Shown piece after piece: positions 1 to 8,434 of a stretch of 64,000 nt of DNA; the first letter of the stretch is position 1; each line of letters starts with the position of its first letter. Made by a program: the position numbers and the translations under genes. The stretch spans positions 2,852,001 to 2,916,000 of the forward strand of contig NZ_CP100128.1 of the NCBI RefSeq assembly GCF_024207115.1, written 5' to 3'. A model generated the notes under the pieces. That model was not told the origin of the DNA. It ran no database searches and saw nothing but the letters and a program-made list of their open reading frames with translations. This DNA is from Chromobacterium sp. IIBBL 290-4. Its GTDB lineage: Bacteria > Pseudomonadota > Gammaproteobacteria > Burkholderiales > Chromobacteriaceae.

Positions 1-162
1 CCGGCGCGTTTGCATGCCGGCGGCTGGCTGATGGTGGAGCACGGCTACGATCAGGGCGAGGCGGTGCGAAGCCTGTTCGCCGCCACGGGCTTGCTCGAGG
101 TGGAAACCATCCGCGACCTGGCCGGACAGGACCGCATCACCGTCGGCCGCAAGGCGGGATGA
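1..162 (+). CDS. prmC: Release factor glutamine methyltransferase PrmC, C-terminal fragment
   Basis: Only the last 53 codons are inside the window; the reading frame is open from base 1 and ends at TGA 160-162. The segment GGWLMVEHGYDQGEAVR is the typical C-terminal stretch of PrmC/HemK, the enzyme that methylates the Gln of the GGQ motif in peptide release factors RF1 and RF2 using S-adenosylmethionine. The catalytic NPPY motif and the SAM fold lie upstream of the window and cannot be checked. The stop codon overlaps the ATG of the next gene (ATGA), so the two are probably translationally coupled. Identification rests on the short tail alone. Confidence 0.75.
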   Translation, partial: PARLHAGGWLMVEHGYDQGEAVRSLFAATGLLEVETIRDLAGQDRITVGRKAG

Positions 163-914
163 GGGTTGTGAGCATATTGCGGCGCTTCTGGCCGGCGGCA
201 TGGATGCTGGCTGCCTGCGCGGCGCTGGCTTGGCGGCAGGATTGGAATCGCGAGCTGTTTTTGTTGCTGCATCAGGCCAGCCATATTGTGGCGGCGCCGC
301 TGTGGCGCTTCGCCAGCGTGTTCGGCGACTGGCTGACTGTGTTTTCGCTGATGCTGTATCTGTCCTGGCGCGATCCGCGCCGTTTGCCGGCGATGTTGAT
401 CGGCAGCGCGCTGGCCGTGTTGTTGGCTATCGGCCTGAAGGCCGGTTTTGCCATGCCCAGGCCGCCGCTGGTGCTGCCGCCGGGCAGCTTCGATTTGCTG
501 GACCGTTTGCCGGGCAGCGGTTCTTTTCCTTCCGGGCATGCGATGGCGGCGGCGGCATTGGCGACCTTCGCCGCGCGCGGCATGGCCTGCGGCCGCGCGG
601 CGGTCTGGGCGGCCCTGGCGGGCATCGTAATGCTGTCTCGCATCGCCATCGGCGTGCACTGGCCGCTGGACTTGCTGGCAGGCGCTTTGCTGGGCTGGGG
701 ATCGATGGCGATGGCGCTGCGCTGGGCCTGGCCGCAAGGCTGGCCGCGCGATGTGACGCGCACGCTGCAATTGATTTTATTGGTGACGCTGGCTGGCGGC
801 GTCGCCTGGCTGCTGGGGCATAGAGGCGTGTTCGCCGAATACTGGCTGCGGGTGGGCATCGCCTCGGCCTCGATGTTGGCCGGTTTCTGGCGCGCGTCGA
901 GGCTTGGGCATTAG
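159..914 (+). CDS. PAP2-family membrane phosphatase
   Basis: A 251-residue integral membrane protein with about six hydrophobic segments. It carries the three parts of the PAP2 phosphatase signature: K94-x6-RP102, PSGH at 124-127, and SR160-161 followed by H167 and D171 (SRIAIGVHWPLD). Relatives dephosphorylate lipid pyrophosphates such as undecaprenyl pyrophosphate or phosphatidylglycerophosphate at the periplasmic face; the substrate here cannot be told from sequence. The ATG overlaps the prmC stop, suggesting the two genes are co-transcribed. A hairpin at 923-946 follows the stop codon. The motif assignment is secure; the physiological role is open. Confidence 0.85.
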   Translation: MRVVSILRRFWPAAWMLAACAALAWRQDWNRELFLLLHQASHIVAAPLWRFASVFGDWLTVFSLMLYLSWRDPRRLPAMLIGSALAVLLAIGLKAGFAMPRPPLVLPPGSFDLLDRLPGSGSFPSGHAMAAAALATFAARGMACGRAAVWAALAGIVMLSRIAIGVHWPLDLLAGALLGWGSMAMALRWAWPQGWPRDVTRTLQLILLVTLAGGVAWLLGHRGVFAEYWLRVGIASASMLAGFWRASRLGH

Positions 915-922
915 ATAAAACA

Positions 923-947
923 AAAGCGAGCCCGCAGGCTCGCTTTC
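923..947. terminator. Convergent hairpin terminator between PAP2 gene and slyD
   Basis: A 10-bp perfect stem (AAAGCGAGCC / GGCTCGCTTT) with a CGCA loop. The A/T ends on both sides suit termination from either direction, matching the two convergent genes. Confidence 0.75.
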
Positions 948-978
948 TACTATCCACCGCGGCGGAGGCCGCCGGGGA

Positions 979-1458
979 TCAGTGGTGGTGGCCGTGTTCG
1001 CCGTGGGCGTGGCCGTGGCTGATTTCGTCAGCGGAGGCGGCGCGCACTTCGACCACCTTGGCGGCGAAGCGGATGCTTTGGCCGGCCAGCGGGTGGTTGG
1101 CGTCGACCACGGCCTTGCCGTCGGCGATGTCGGTGACGCGGAACAGCAGCAGTTCGCCGGTTTCCGGATCGTCGGCTTCGAAGACCATGCCGATTTCGAC
1201 GTCAGCCGGGAACACTTCCAGGTCTTCCACGCGGATCAGCTCTTCTTCCGGATCGCCGAAAGCGTCGTCGGCCGTCAGCTTCACGTCGACGGATTCGCCA
1301 ACGTTCTTGCCTTCCAGCGCCTCTTCCACCAGCGGGAAGATGCCATCGTAGCCGCCATGCAGGTAGCTGATCGGCTCTTCGGTCTTGTCGAGCAAGTTGT
1401 TGTCTACGTCGAACATCTCGTAGTGGAGCGTGACGATGGTGTTTTTGGCGATTTGCAT
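979..1458 (-). CDS. slyD: FKBP-type peptidyl-prolyl isomerase SlyD
   Basis: A 159-residue FKBP-family cis-trans prolyl isomerase and metallochaperone. An FKBP core (residues 1-70 and about 120-140) flanks an inserted IF chaperone flap. The C-terminus is His-rich (HGHAHGEHGHHH), a shortened form of the Ni/Zn-binding tail of E. coli SlyD that supplies nickel to hydrogenase maturation. The start MQIAKNTIV at 1458 was chosen because SlyD proteins begin there; an in-frame extension to 1530 has no family support. The gene is divergent from roxA, and the region between them (1459-1599) must hold both promoters. Confidence 0.93.
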   Translation of the reverse strand: MQIAKNTIVTLHYEMFDVDNNLLDKTEEPISYLHGGYDGIFPLVEEALEGKNVGESVDVKLTADDAFGDPEEELIRVEDLEVFPADVEIGMVFEADDPETGELLLFRVTDIADGKAVVDANHPLAGQSIRFAAKVVEVRAASADEISHGHAHGEHGHHH

Positions 1459-1599
1459 GAGATGGATATCCGTGATGGATGGTGAAAAAACTTGACAGGG
1501 GCTGCCCGCAGGGTGTTCCTTCCACCGCAAGAGCAGACCGTTTTAGCGTCTGGCCGTATTGTAAACCATAGATGGGCCGCGAGGTCCGTAAAAAGCGTT

Positions 1600-2733
1600 A
1601 TGAACACCACAAACTTGCTGGGCGGCATGCCGCCCGAACAATTCCTGGCCGAATACTGGCACAAGAAGCCGCTGCTGATCCGCGGCGCGCTGACCGATGT
1701 CGGGCCGCATGTCGATTTTTCGGTGTTGTCGGAGCTGGCGCAGCGCGACGACGCCGAGTCCCGCCTGATCGAATACAAGCAGGGCAAATGGCATCTGGAG
1801 CGCGGCCCGTTCCGCGCTTCGCGCTTCCGCCGGCTGGCGGAGACCGACTGGACCATCCTGGTGCAGGGGGTGAATCAGCTGTTGCCGCATATCGACGAGA
1901 TTTTGTGGCGTTTCAACTTCATCCCTTATGCCAGGCTCGACGATCTGATGATCAGCTATGCTCCTCCTGGCGGCACGGTCGGCCCGCACTTCGACGCCTA
2001 CGATGTGTTCCTGCTGCAAGTGGGCGGCAAGAAGCGCTGGCAGATCTCGTCGCAGCGGGACGACGATTTCATCGAGGACGCGCCGATCCGCGTGCTGAAG
2101 GATTTCCGGATGGAGCAGGAGTTCGTGCTGGAGCATGGCGACATGTTGTATCTGCCGCCGCACTGCGCGCACTACGGCGTGGCTCTGGAGCCGGGCATGA
2201 CTTACTCGATCGGTTTCCGCGCGCCGCCGGCGCAGGAGCTGGCGACGCAGTTTCTGGTGTACTTGCAGGACCGGCTGTGCCTGGATGGCGTGTATGCGGA
2301 CCCGGATTTGAAATTGCAGCCGGATCCGGCCCGCATCGGCGACGAGATGATAGAGCAGGTCGCCGAGCATCTGTCCAAGATACGTTGGGACAAGGATACG
2401 GTTTGCGATTTCCTCGGCCATTATCTGACCGAACCTAAGGCGCATGTATTCTATGACGCGCCTGAAGACGAGCTGGATGAGGACGAGTTCGAGGAGGCTG
2501 TGGCGGAAGCCGGCGTGGCGCTGGATCGCAAGAGCCAGATTCTGTTCTGCGACGCCTGCGTGTATTGCAACGGCGAAAAGATCGAACACGAAGCGGAAGA
2601 CTTCGACGCCTGGCGTCATTTCGGCAACGCGCGCAGTCTGCCAAAAGGGAAATATTCCGGCGCTATGCTGTCCGCGCTATACGAAGGTTACCTGTCAGGT
2701 TATTGGCATCTTGGCGATAATGTAGCAGAATAA
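1600..2733 (+). CDS. roxA: Ribosomal protein arginine hydroxylase RoxA/YcfD (JmjC-type cupin)
   Basis: A 377-residue 2-oxoglutarate/Fe(II) oxygenase of the YcfD family, which hydroxylates an arginine of ribosomal protein L16. The JmjC fold shows the iron ligands H130-x-D132 (GPHFDAYD) and H191 (CAHYG), followed by the C-terminal dimerisation and winged-helix regions typical of the family. Length matches E. coli YcfD (about 373). The start at 1600 (MNTTNLLGGM) is preferred over upstream in-frame codons because homology begins there. The gene is monocistronic and divergent from slyD. The L16 substrate is inferred from the family. Confidence 0.88.
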   Translation: MNTTNLLGGMPPEQFLAEYWHKKPLLIRGALTDVGPHVDFSVLSELAQRDDAESRLIEYKQGKWHLERGPFRASRFRRLAETDWTILVQGVNQLLPHIDEILWRFNFIPYARLDDLMISYAPPGGTVGPHFDAYDVFLLQVGGKKRWQISSQRDDDFIEDAPIRVLKDFRMEQEFVLEHGDMLYLPPHCAHYGVALEPGMTYSIGFRAPPAQELATQFLVYLQDRLCLDGVYADPDLKLQPDPARIGDEMIEQVAEHLSKIRWDKDTVCDFLGHYLTEPKAHVFYDAPEDELDEDEFEEAVAEAGVALDRKSQILFCDACVYCNGEKIEHEAEDFDAWRHFGNARSLPKGKYSGAMLSALYEGYLSGYWHLGDNVAE

Positions 2734-2992
2734 CAACAGATCGAGTTCTTGTATCCGGAAAGCAACGGAGGATGCGGCTCAAATGCGGGGTTAAACGCTC
2801 GTTTTTGCGTTTGCGTTCGCGCTTGTGCGGCAATGGTCGGCGATGTGTTTTTTTTAGAATTTTGCCCTCTATACAGCGTTTTTTTTCGTGATACAATTTG
2901 CTCACTGATGGATTTTCAGTCGCCCGGCTTTTCTATTGAGACCGTGCGATGACTGACGTCTTGTTCAACTTATCCTCAAAGGTAAAGAAAAA

Positions 2993-3196
2993 ATGAAACA
3001 GTCGCTCCTCGTTGCTGCCCTGCTGGCCGTAGCCCTGTCCGCTTGCGGTAAGAAAGAAGCTCCGGCTGAAGCTTCCGCTCCGGCTGCTGAAGCTTCCGCT
3101 CCGGCCGCTTCCGCTCCGGCCGCTGAAGCTTCCGCTCCGGCAGCTTCCGCTCCGGCTGCTGACGCTTCCGCTCCGGCTGCTTCCGCTGCTAAGTAA
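2993..3196 (+). CDS. Small Ala/Ser/Pro-repeat lipoprotein
   Basis: A 67-residue predicted lipoprotein: signal peptide with lipobox LSAC (Cys18), a KKE spacer, then an almost perfect repeat of EASAPA/ASAPA units to the end, with a final lysine. The DNA of the tail (about 3057-3190) is itself repetitive, built on GCTTCCGCTCCGGCT units, so length variation by slippage is likely. A possible extended -10 (TG-A-TACAAT, 2889-2897) lies about 95 bases upstream and a good terminator follows at 3219-3242, so it looks like a separate transcription unit. Function unknown; similar short AP-rich lipoproteins occur in related Neisseriales, from memory. Confidence 0.8.
   Translation: MKQSLLVAALLAVALSACGKKEAPAEASAPAAEASAPAASAPAAEASAPAASAPAADASAPAASAAK
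3057..3190 (+). repeat. In-gene tandem repeats encoding ASAPA units
   Basis: Imperfect direct repeats of about 15-33 bases (GCTTCCGCTCCGGC core, alternating with GCTGAAGCTTCC) make up the coding region after the lipobox. They encode the Ala-Ser-Pro tail of the small lipoprotein. Confidence 0.75.
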
Positions 3197-3218
3197 TTCG
3201 CAGCAAGCAACAGCAAAA

Positions 3219-3242
3219 AAACCGGCTCCGGCCGGTTTTTTT
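3219..3242 (+). terminator. Rho-independent terminator of small lipoprotein gene
   Basis: Stem AACCGGC/GCCGGTT with a TCCG loop followed by seven T. Confidence 0.85.
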
Positions 3243-3404
3243 GTGCCCGTCGTTTGGCGATTCATTACGACGAGTTGTAAATTTGGTGGAAAAACCACAG
3301 AATTTATTGTGGAATACAAAACGTTACATTTTGCGGGAGCAAGGACTTTCCGGCTTTAATCGGCGGCAGGTTTGCCGTGAAAACCAAATGATTCGCGCAT
3401 AAAA

Positions 3405-3428
3405 AACAGCCCGCAAATGCGGGCTGTT
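3405..3428 (-). terminator. Terminator of the dapA-bamC operon
   Basis: A 10-bp stem AACAGCCCGC / GCGGGCTGTT with an AAAT loop. Read on the minus strand it ends in a T run (3401-3406 on the plus strand is poly-A), just after bamC. Confidence 0.8.
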
Positions 3429-3452
3429 GTATTTCCAGAATGGGGTGTTGCT

Positions 3453-4571
3453 TTATTGCAGTTCGGTTTGCAATTTGCCCAGCGCGGCTTTGACGAAGTC
3501 GTCGGCCAGCGGCTTGCCTTGCTTGTCCTGAATTTGCAGCGTGGTGGCGTTGGCGTTCTGCTCCAGCAGCTTGATGCGGTATTCCTGCTCGCCCGGCTTG
3601 ACCGTTTTGCCGTCGCTGCTCTTCCAGAAGGCCAGGCTGGACCAGAAGCCGCCGCCCTCGTCCTTGCTGTCGGTCTCGCCCTTGGCCGGTTTCACGAAGT
3701 ACACGCCTTGCGAACGGTCGCGGTCGGTGACGATCAGGCCGACGCGGTCCAGCGCCAGGCCTACGCGGCGCCAGGCGCGGTCGAAGCCGTCGTTCAGCTG
3801 CAGTTGGCCGTCCACGATGGGATCTTGCGGCTTGGCCGGCTTGGCCAGCGTCTGCTGCACCTGCGCCTTGGCTTTGTCTTCGGTCATGCCCAGACGGATC
3901 ATGAAGCGGCCCAGCAGTTCGGCTTCCAGATTGGGGTCGGTCGGGCGCGCCTGCCAGATGGTGTTGGTCTTGCTGTTGTCGGCGTAGACCTCTTCCATGC
4001 CGCGGTGCGAGAAGTACACCTCGGTGCCTTGCGGCGTGTTTTCCAGGCGGATGCGGAACTTGTCGCGCTCGCCGGTGGAGTAGACGCTGCCGAGGCCGAC
4101 GGTTTCCAGCAGTTTGCGCAGGCCGTCGTTCGGCAGCTTGGCGCGATTTTCCGCCCAGTCGGTTTCCATGATGCCGACGCCGGGATCTTCGGTTTTGATC
4201 ACGAAGCCGTTTTCCTGCCAGAAGGCTTTCAGCACCGGCCACAGTTCAGCGGCTTTCTTATTGCCTACCAGCAGCCAGCGTTGCGTGCCGGCGCGCTCCA
4301 TTTTGACGTTGTCGATTTGATTCAGCGCGACAGGCGAGGCGGCCGCGGCGGTTTGCGCATCGGCGTCTGCGGTGGTGACGCCGCCGGGCAAGTTGAACTT
4401 GTTCTGGATTTGCGGCGTGGTCAGGTCGGGCGGAACTTCCAGTCCGGCAACGGTCTTGGCCGGCGCATCGGACTTGTAGTCCAGCGGTTTGTTAAGCGGG
4501 GCTTGGGTGCTGCTGCAGGCGGCCAAGGTGCCGGCTGCCAGCAAAATAGCGGCGGACGCGCTGAATTTCAT
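3453..4571 (-). CDS. bamC: Outer membrane protein assembly factor BamC (NlpB)
   Basis: A 372-residue lipoprotein of the BAM complex that inserts beta-barrel proteins into the outer membrane. The signal peptide ends at lipobox LAAC with Cys19. A flexible N-terminal region containing LEVPPDLT follows, the segment that in E. coli BamC contacts BamD, and then two helix-grip domains (roughly 95-210 and 225-340). It lies 25 bases downstream of dapA on the same strand, the same dapA-bamC pairing seen in E. coli. Length is slightly above the 344 of E. coli. bamB of the same complex is at 45469-46608. Confidence 0.9.
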   Translation of the reverse strand: MKFSASAAILLAAGTLAACSSTQAPLNKPLDYKSDAPAKTVAGLEVPPDLTTPQIQNKFNLPGGVTTADADAQTAAAASPVALNQIDNVKMERAGTQRWLLVGNKKAAELWPVLKAFWQENGFVIKTEDPGVGIMETDWAENRAKLPNDGLRKLLETVGLGSVYSTGERDKFRIRLENTPQGTEVYFSHRGMEEVYADNSKTNTIWQARPTDPNLEAELLGRFMIRLGMTEDKAKAQVQQTLAKPAKPQDPIVDGQLQLNDGFDRAWRRVGLALDRVGLIVTDRDRSQGVYFVKPAKGETDSKDEGGGFWSSLAFWKSSDGKTVKPGEQEYRIKLLEQNANATTLQIQDKQGKPLADDFVKAALGKLQTELQ

Positions 4572-4596
4572 GCGGACTCCCAGAGTGCAGGGTGAC

Positions 4597-5472
4597 TCAG
4601 ATTACTTCGGCTTGTTTGAGGGCCGCTTCTACGGCCGGCAGGGCGGCTTCGTTGAGCGGGGTGAGCGGCAGTCGGATGCCTGCGGGGATGCCCAGCATCC
4701 GCGTCAGGGCCCACTTGGCCGGAATCGGGTTCGGTTCAATGAACAACTGTTTGTGCAGGCCTTGCAACTTGTCGTTGATGGCGCGCGCCTGGTGGGTTTC
4801 GCCGGCGATGGAGGCTTTGCACAGTTCGCTCATTTGCTTGGGGGCGATGTTGGCGGTGACCGAAATCACGCCGTGGCCGCCGCACAGCATGAAGGCCATG
4901 CCGGTGGCGTCGTCGCCGGAATACAACGCGAAATCCTTGGGCGCGCGCAGCGCCAGATCGCAGGCGCGGCCGATGTCGCCGGTGGCGTCCTTCAGACCGA
5001 CGATGTTCGGGTGTTCGGCCAGGCGCAGCGCGGTGACGTTGCTCATGTCCGCCACGGTGCGGCCGGGCACGTTATAAAGGATGACCGGCAGCGGGCTCGC
5101 GTCGGCGATGGCCTTGAAGTGTTGGTAAATGCCTTCCTGGGTCGGCTTGTTGTAGTAGGGCACTACGGACAAGACCATGTCGGCGCCGGCGTCGGCCGAG
5201 CGTTGGCCCAGATCGATGGCCTCGCTGGTGGCGTTGCCGCCTGCGCCGGCGATGACTTTGACGCGGCCGGCGGCGTATTTGACTACGGCGGCCACGACTT
5301 CGATGTGTTCTTCGACCGACAGGGTCGCCGATTCGCCGGTGGTGCCGACGGCGACGATGCCGGAGGTGCCATTCTCGATATGGAATTCAACCAATCGTTG
5401 CAACGCCGAAAAGTCCACCGCGCCATCGCTGGCCATCGGTGTCACAAGCGCTACCAAGCTGCCGGTAAGCAT
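4597..5472 (-). CDS. dapA: 4-hydroxy-tetrahydrodipicolinate synthase DapA
   Basis: A 291-residue cytoplasmic TIM-barrel enzyme that condenses pyruvate with aspartate semialdehyde, the first committed step to diaminopimelate and lysine. The Thr pair T44-T45 (GTTGES), the catalytic Tyr (LYNVPGRT, about 133) and the Schiff-base lysine (GLKDATGD, about 161) are all present. The length matches the 292 of E. coli. It is the first gene of a two-gene unit with bamC, linking precursor supply for peptidoglycan with envelope assembly. It is divergent from ybiT across a 173-base intergenic region. Confidence 0.95.
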   Translation of the reverse strand: MLTGSLVALVTPMASDGAVDFSALQRLVEFHIENGTSGIVAVGTTGESATLSVEEHIEVVAAVVKYAAGRVKVIAGAGGNATSEAIDLGQRSADAGADMVLSVVPYYNKPTQEGIYQHFKAIADASPLPVILYNVPGRTVADMSNVTALRLAEHPNIVGLKDATGDIGRACDLALRAPKDFALYSGDDATGMAFMLCGGHGVISVTANIAPKQMSELCKASIAGETHQARAINDKLQGLHKQLFIEPNPIPAKWALTRMLGIPAGIRLPLTPLNEAALPAVEAALKQAEVI

Positions 5473-5587
5473 AGTTCTGCCTATCTGGAATAAGGATTTA
5501 CAAGCTCATGATTGTAGCGGAATTCGTCTGGCTGGCAAAAGTTAGCGGCAAAGCGGGGCGGAAGGGCTCGGGAAATGGCGGCCGATG

Positions 5588-5596
5588 TGCTAGAAT
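5588..5596 (+). promoter_or_regulatory. Putative extended -10 promoter element for ybiT
   Basis: TGC followed by TAGAAT, about 50 bases before the start codon. No good -35 hexamer is seen at 17 bases, as is usual for extended -10 promoters. Confidence 0.4.
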
Positions 5597-5645
5597 CCTA
5601 CGTTTTTCCGATACTTACGGCTAGCTGGCTGAAGGATCCTCAAGC

Positions 5646-7277
5646 GTGATTACCACAAGCAATATTACGATGCAGTTTGGCGTGAAACCTTTGTTCGAGA
5701 AGGTGACCGTCAAATTCGGCGAAGGCAACCGTTACGGCCTGATCGGCGCCAACGGTTCCGGCAAATCCACTTTCATGAAAATCCTGGGTGGCGACCTGGA
5801 GCAGACCGCGGGCGAAGTCGCCATCGAGAATGGCCTGCGCCTGGGTAAGCTGCGTCAGGACCAGTTCGGTTACGAAGACCAGCGCGTGATCGACGTGGTG
5901 ATGATGGGCCACACCGAGATGTGGGCGGCGATGAGCGAACGCGACGCCATCTACGCCAACCTGGAAGCCACCGAAGACGATTACATGCGCGCGGCCGACT
6001 TGGAAGCCAAGTTCGCCGAGTACGACGGCTACACCGCCGAGGCGCGCGCAGGCGAGCTCTTGATGGGCGTCGGCATCCCGGTGGAACAGCATTTCGGTCC
6101 GATGAGCGAAGTGGCCCCGGGCTGGAAGCTGCGGGTGCTGCTCGCTCAGGCGCTGTTCTCCAACCCGGACATCCTGCTGTTGGACGAACCGACCAACAAC
6201 CTGGACATCAACACCATCCGCTGGCTGGAACATGTGCTTAATGAGCGCAACGCCACCATGATCATCATTTCGCACGACCGCCACTTCCTGAACTCGGTGT
6301 GCACCCACATGGCGGACTTGGACTACAACACCATCCGCATCTACCCGGGCAACTACGACGACTATATGATCGCGTCGGCTCAGGCAAGGGAGCGCCAGCT
6401 GTCGTCCAACAGCAAGGCCAAGGAGCGCATCCAGGAACTGCAGGAGTTCGTGGCCCGCTTCTCCGCCAACAAGTCCAAGGCCCGCCAGGCGACTTCGCGC
6501 CTGAAGCAGGTGGACAAGCTGAAGTCCGAGATGGTGGAAGTGAAGCCGTCCAGCCGCCAGAACCCGTTCATCCGCTTCGAGATGGATGACAAGTTCAAGC
6601 TGCATCGCCAGGCGGTGGAGGTGGAGGGCTTGAACAAGGCTTACGACCCCAAGGTGCTCTTCAAGGATCTGAACCTGATCCTGGAAGCCGGCGCGCGCCT
6701 GGCCGTCATCGGCCCCAACGGCGCGGGCAAAACCTCGCTGGTCAAGCTGCTGGCCGGCGCTTTCGAGCAGGCTTACGCGGAAGGCCTGACCGCGGACCGC
6801 GGCTCGATCAAATGGGCGGAAAAAGCCCAGATCGGCTACTTCGCCCAGGACCATGAGGCTGACTTCGACAGCGATTGGACGTTGACCGAATGGATGCGCC
6901 AATGGGGCCAGGAAGGCGACGACGAGCAGGTGATCCGCGGCACGCTGGGCCGCCTGCTGTTCGGCGGCGACGAAGTGGGCAAGCCGGTGCGCGTGCTGTC
7001 CGGCGGCGAAAAGGGCCGCATGCTGTACGGCAAGCTGATTCTGCAAAAGCCGAACGTGATGATCATGGACGAGCCGACCAACCACATGGACATGGAATCG
7101 ATCGAATCCCTGAACATGGCCTTGGAAAAGTACAAGGGCACCTTGATCTTCGTATCCCACGACCGCCAGTTCGTGAGCAGCCTGGCTACCCACGTGCTGG
7201 AACTGGACGGCAAGGGCGGTTACGACTACTACACCGGCAACTATGAAGACTACCTGGCCAGCAAGGGCCTGGAATAA
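5646..7277 (+). CDS. ybiT: ABC-F ATPase YbiT
   Basis: A 543-residue protein with two ABC ATPase domains and no membrane segments. Walker A motifs are GANGSGKST (near residue 36) and GPNGAGKTS (near 357); each domain has a LDEPTNN or MDEPTNH Walker B and an ABC signature (LSGGEKGRM in the second). The linker between domains is the helical P-site tRNA interaction motif of ABC-F translation factors. Sequence follows E. coli YbiT closely over its whole length, including the [10 protein letters not shown] segment. The start is GTG at 5646, where the family begins. Members act on ribosomes rather than in transport; the exact role of YbiT is not settled. Confidence 0.9.
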   Translation: MITTSNITMQFGVKPLFEKVTVKFGEGNRYGLIGANGSGKSTFMKILGGDLEQTAGEVAIENGLRLGKLRQDQFGYEDQRVIDVVMMGHTEMWAAMSERDAIYANLEATEDDYMRAADLEAKFAEYDGYTAEARAGELLMGVGIPVEQHFGPMSEVAPGWKLRVLLAQALFSNPDILLLDEPTNNLDINTIRWLEHVLNERNATMIIISHDRHFLNSVCTHMADLDYNTIRIYPGNYDDYMIASAQARERQLSSNSKAKERIQELQEFVARFSANKSKARQATSRLKQVDKLKSEMVEVKPSSRQNPFIRFEMDDKFKLHRQAVEVEGLNKAYDPKVLFKDLNLILEAGARLAVIGPNGAGKTSLVKLLAGAFEQAYAEGLTADRGSIKWAEKAQIGYFAQDHEADFDSDWTLTEWMRQWGQEGDDEQVIRGTLGRLLFGGDEVGKPVRVLSGGEKGRMLYGKLILQKPNVMIMDEPTNHMDMESIESLNMALEKYKGTLIFVSHDRQFVSSLATHVLELDGKGGYDYYTGNYEDYLASKGLE

Positions 7278-7312
7278 TCCGGTTACGGCCTGTTTCGGGC
7301 CGTAACTTTACC

Positions 7313-7362
7313 AGCGGGAGGGCGTGCGCTATATTGCAGCGCACAAACTCCCGCTTTTTTTA
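7313..7362 (+). terminator. Two-tier terminator hairpin after ybiT
   Basis: Outer stem AGCGGGAG/CTCCCGCT and inner stem GTGCGC/GCGCAC, followed by seven T. A second hairpin without a T run (GTTACGGCC/GGCCGTAAC, about 7282-7307) precedes it. Confidence 0.8.
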
Positions 7363-7486
7363 TGCGCTTTCGGGCGCGATAACAATAATCAGGGACCGGG
7401 CCGGGAAGGCCGATGTGGGAGACCATGGCGCTCATCCGTCCTGGAGAACTGATGAGATCTGCAAAGCAGTGAGAGAAGGAAATATC

Positions 7487-8227
7487 ATGCGTTTGAAAGG
7501 GAAAGTATCCATCATCACCGGCTCTGCCAGCGGCATCGGCAAAGCGACCGCAGAGAAGTTCGTCAAAGAGGGTGCCATCGTCGCGGTGTGCGATCTCAAC
7601 CTGGAAGCCGTCAACGCCGTGGTCGACGAGCTGAAGGCGCTGGGCGGCGAGGCTTACGGTTACAAGGTGGATGTGACCAATAAGGGGCAGATCGCCGAAA
7701 TGGTCGCCGACTTGAAAAACCGTTGCGGCCGCATCGATGTGCTGGTCAACAATGCCGGCATCGTGCAGGACGCGCAACTGATCAAGATGACGGAAGATCA
7801 GTTCGACAAGGTGATCGACATCAACCTGAAGGGCGTCTACAACTGTGCCCGCGCCGTGGTGGACACCATGGTGGAGCAGGGCGGCGGCGTGATCCTGAAC
7901 GCGTCCTCGGTGGTGGGCGTTTATGGCAACTTCGGCCAGACCAACTACGCCGCGGCCAAGTTCGGCGTGATCGGCTTCGTCAAGACCTGGTCCAAGGAAT
8001 TGGGCAAGAAGGGCATCCGCGCCAACGCCGTATGTCCGGGCTTCGTGGCCACGCCGATTCTGAAGGCGATGCCGGAAAAAGTGCTGCAGGCGATGGAAGA
8101 AAAGGTGCCGATGCGCCGCATGGCCGATCCGGCCGAAATCGCCAACGTCTATGCCTTCCTGGCGTCGGACGAAGCCAGCTACATCAATGGCGCCGCCATC
8201 GAAGTGACCGGCGGCCTGACGCTGTAA
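7487..8227 (+). CDS. SDR-family NAD(P)-dependent oxidoreductase, FabG-like
   Basis: A 246-residue short-chain dehydrogenase. It has the nucleotide-binding TGSASGIG (residues 11-18), NNAG (about 88-91), the catalytic Ser in NASSVVG, and YAAAK (about 153-157), with a C-terminal EVTGGLTL like that of FabG. It could be a 3-oxoacyl-ACP reductase or an acetoacetyl-CoA reductase, but it stands alone with no fatty-acid or PHB genes beside it, so the substrate is undecided. The start at 7487 is supported by a strong ribosome site (GAGAGAAGGA, 7471-7480); the in-frame upstream extension runs through the ybiT terminator and is not used. A strong terminator follows. Confidence 0.85.
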   Translation: MRLKGKVSIITGSASGIGKATAEKFVKEGAIVAVCDLNLEAVNAVVDELKALGGEAYGYKVDVTNKGQIAEMVADLKNRCGRIDVLVNNAGIVQDAQLIKMTEDQFDKVIDINLKGVYNCARAVVDTMVEQGGGVILNASSVVGVYGNFGQTNYAAAKFGVIGFVKTWSKELGKKGIRANAVCPGFVATPILKAMPEKVLQAMEEKVPMRRMADPAEIANVYAFLASDEASYINGAAIEVTGGLTL

Positions 8228-8243
8228 GCGGCGATCACGCTCG

Positions 8244-8278
8244 ATGCAAAACGCCCCGGATGCCGGGGCGTTTTGCAT
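8244..8278 (+). terminator. Terminator with 16-bp perfect stem
   Basis: ATGCAAAACGCCCCGG paired with its full complement at 8263-8278 around an ATG loop. The A/T arms allow use in both directions. Confidence 0.8.
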
Positions 8279-8434
8279 GGCGGAAAGGCTTTTCTCGCCT
8301 TCTTGATGGCGAGGCGCCCTGGCAGGGCAAGGGCGGAGGGACGCTATGGGCAGGCTGTGGACGCCGCCAACTGGGTGGCGAGGCCAGGCTTTGCGCGGCA
8401 TCGCCCCCGATTATCTTGTCTCAGCCTGGTCCGA

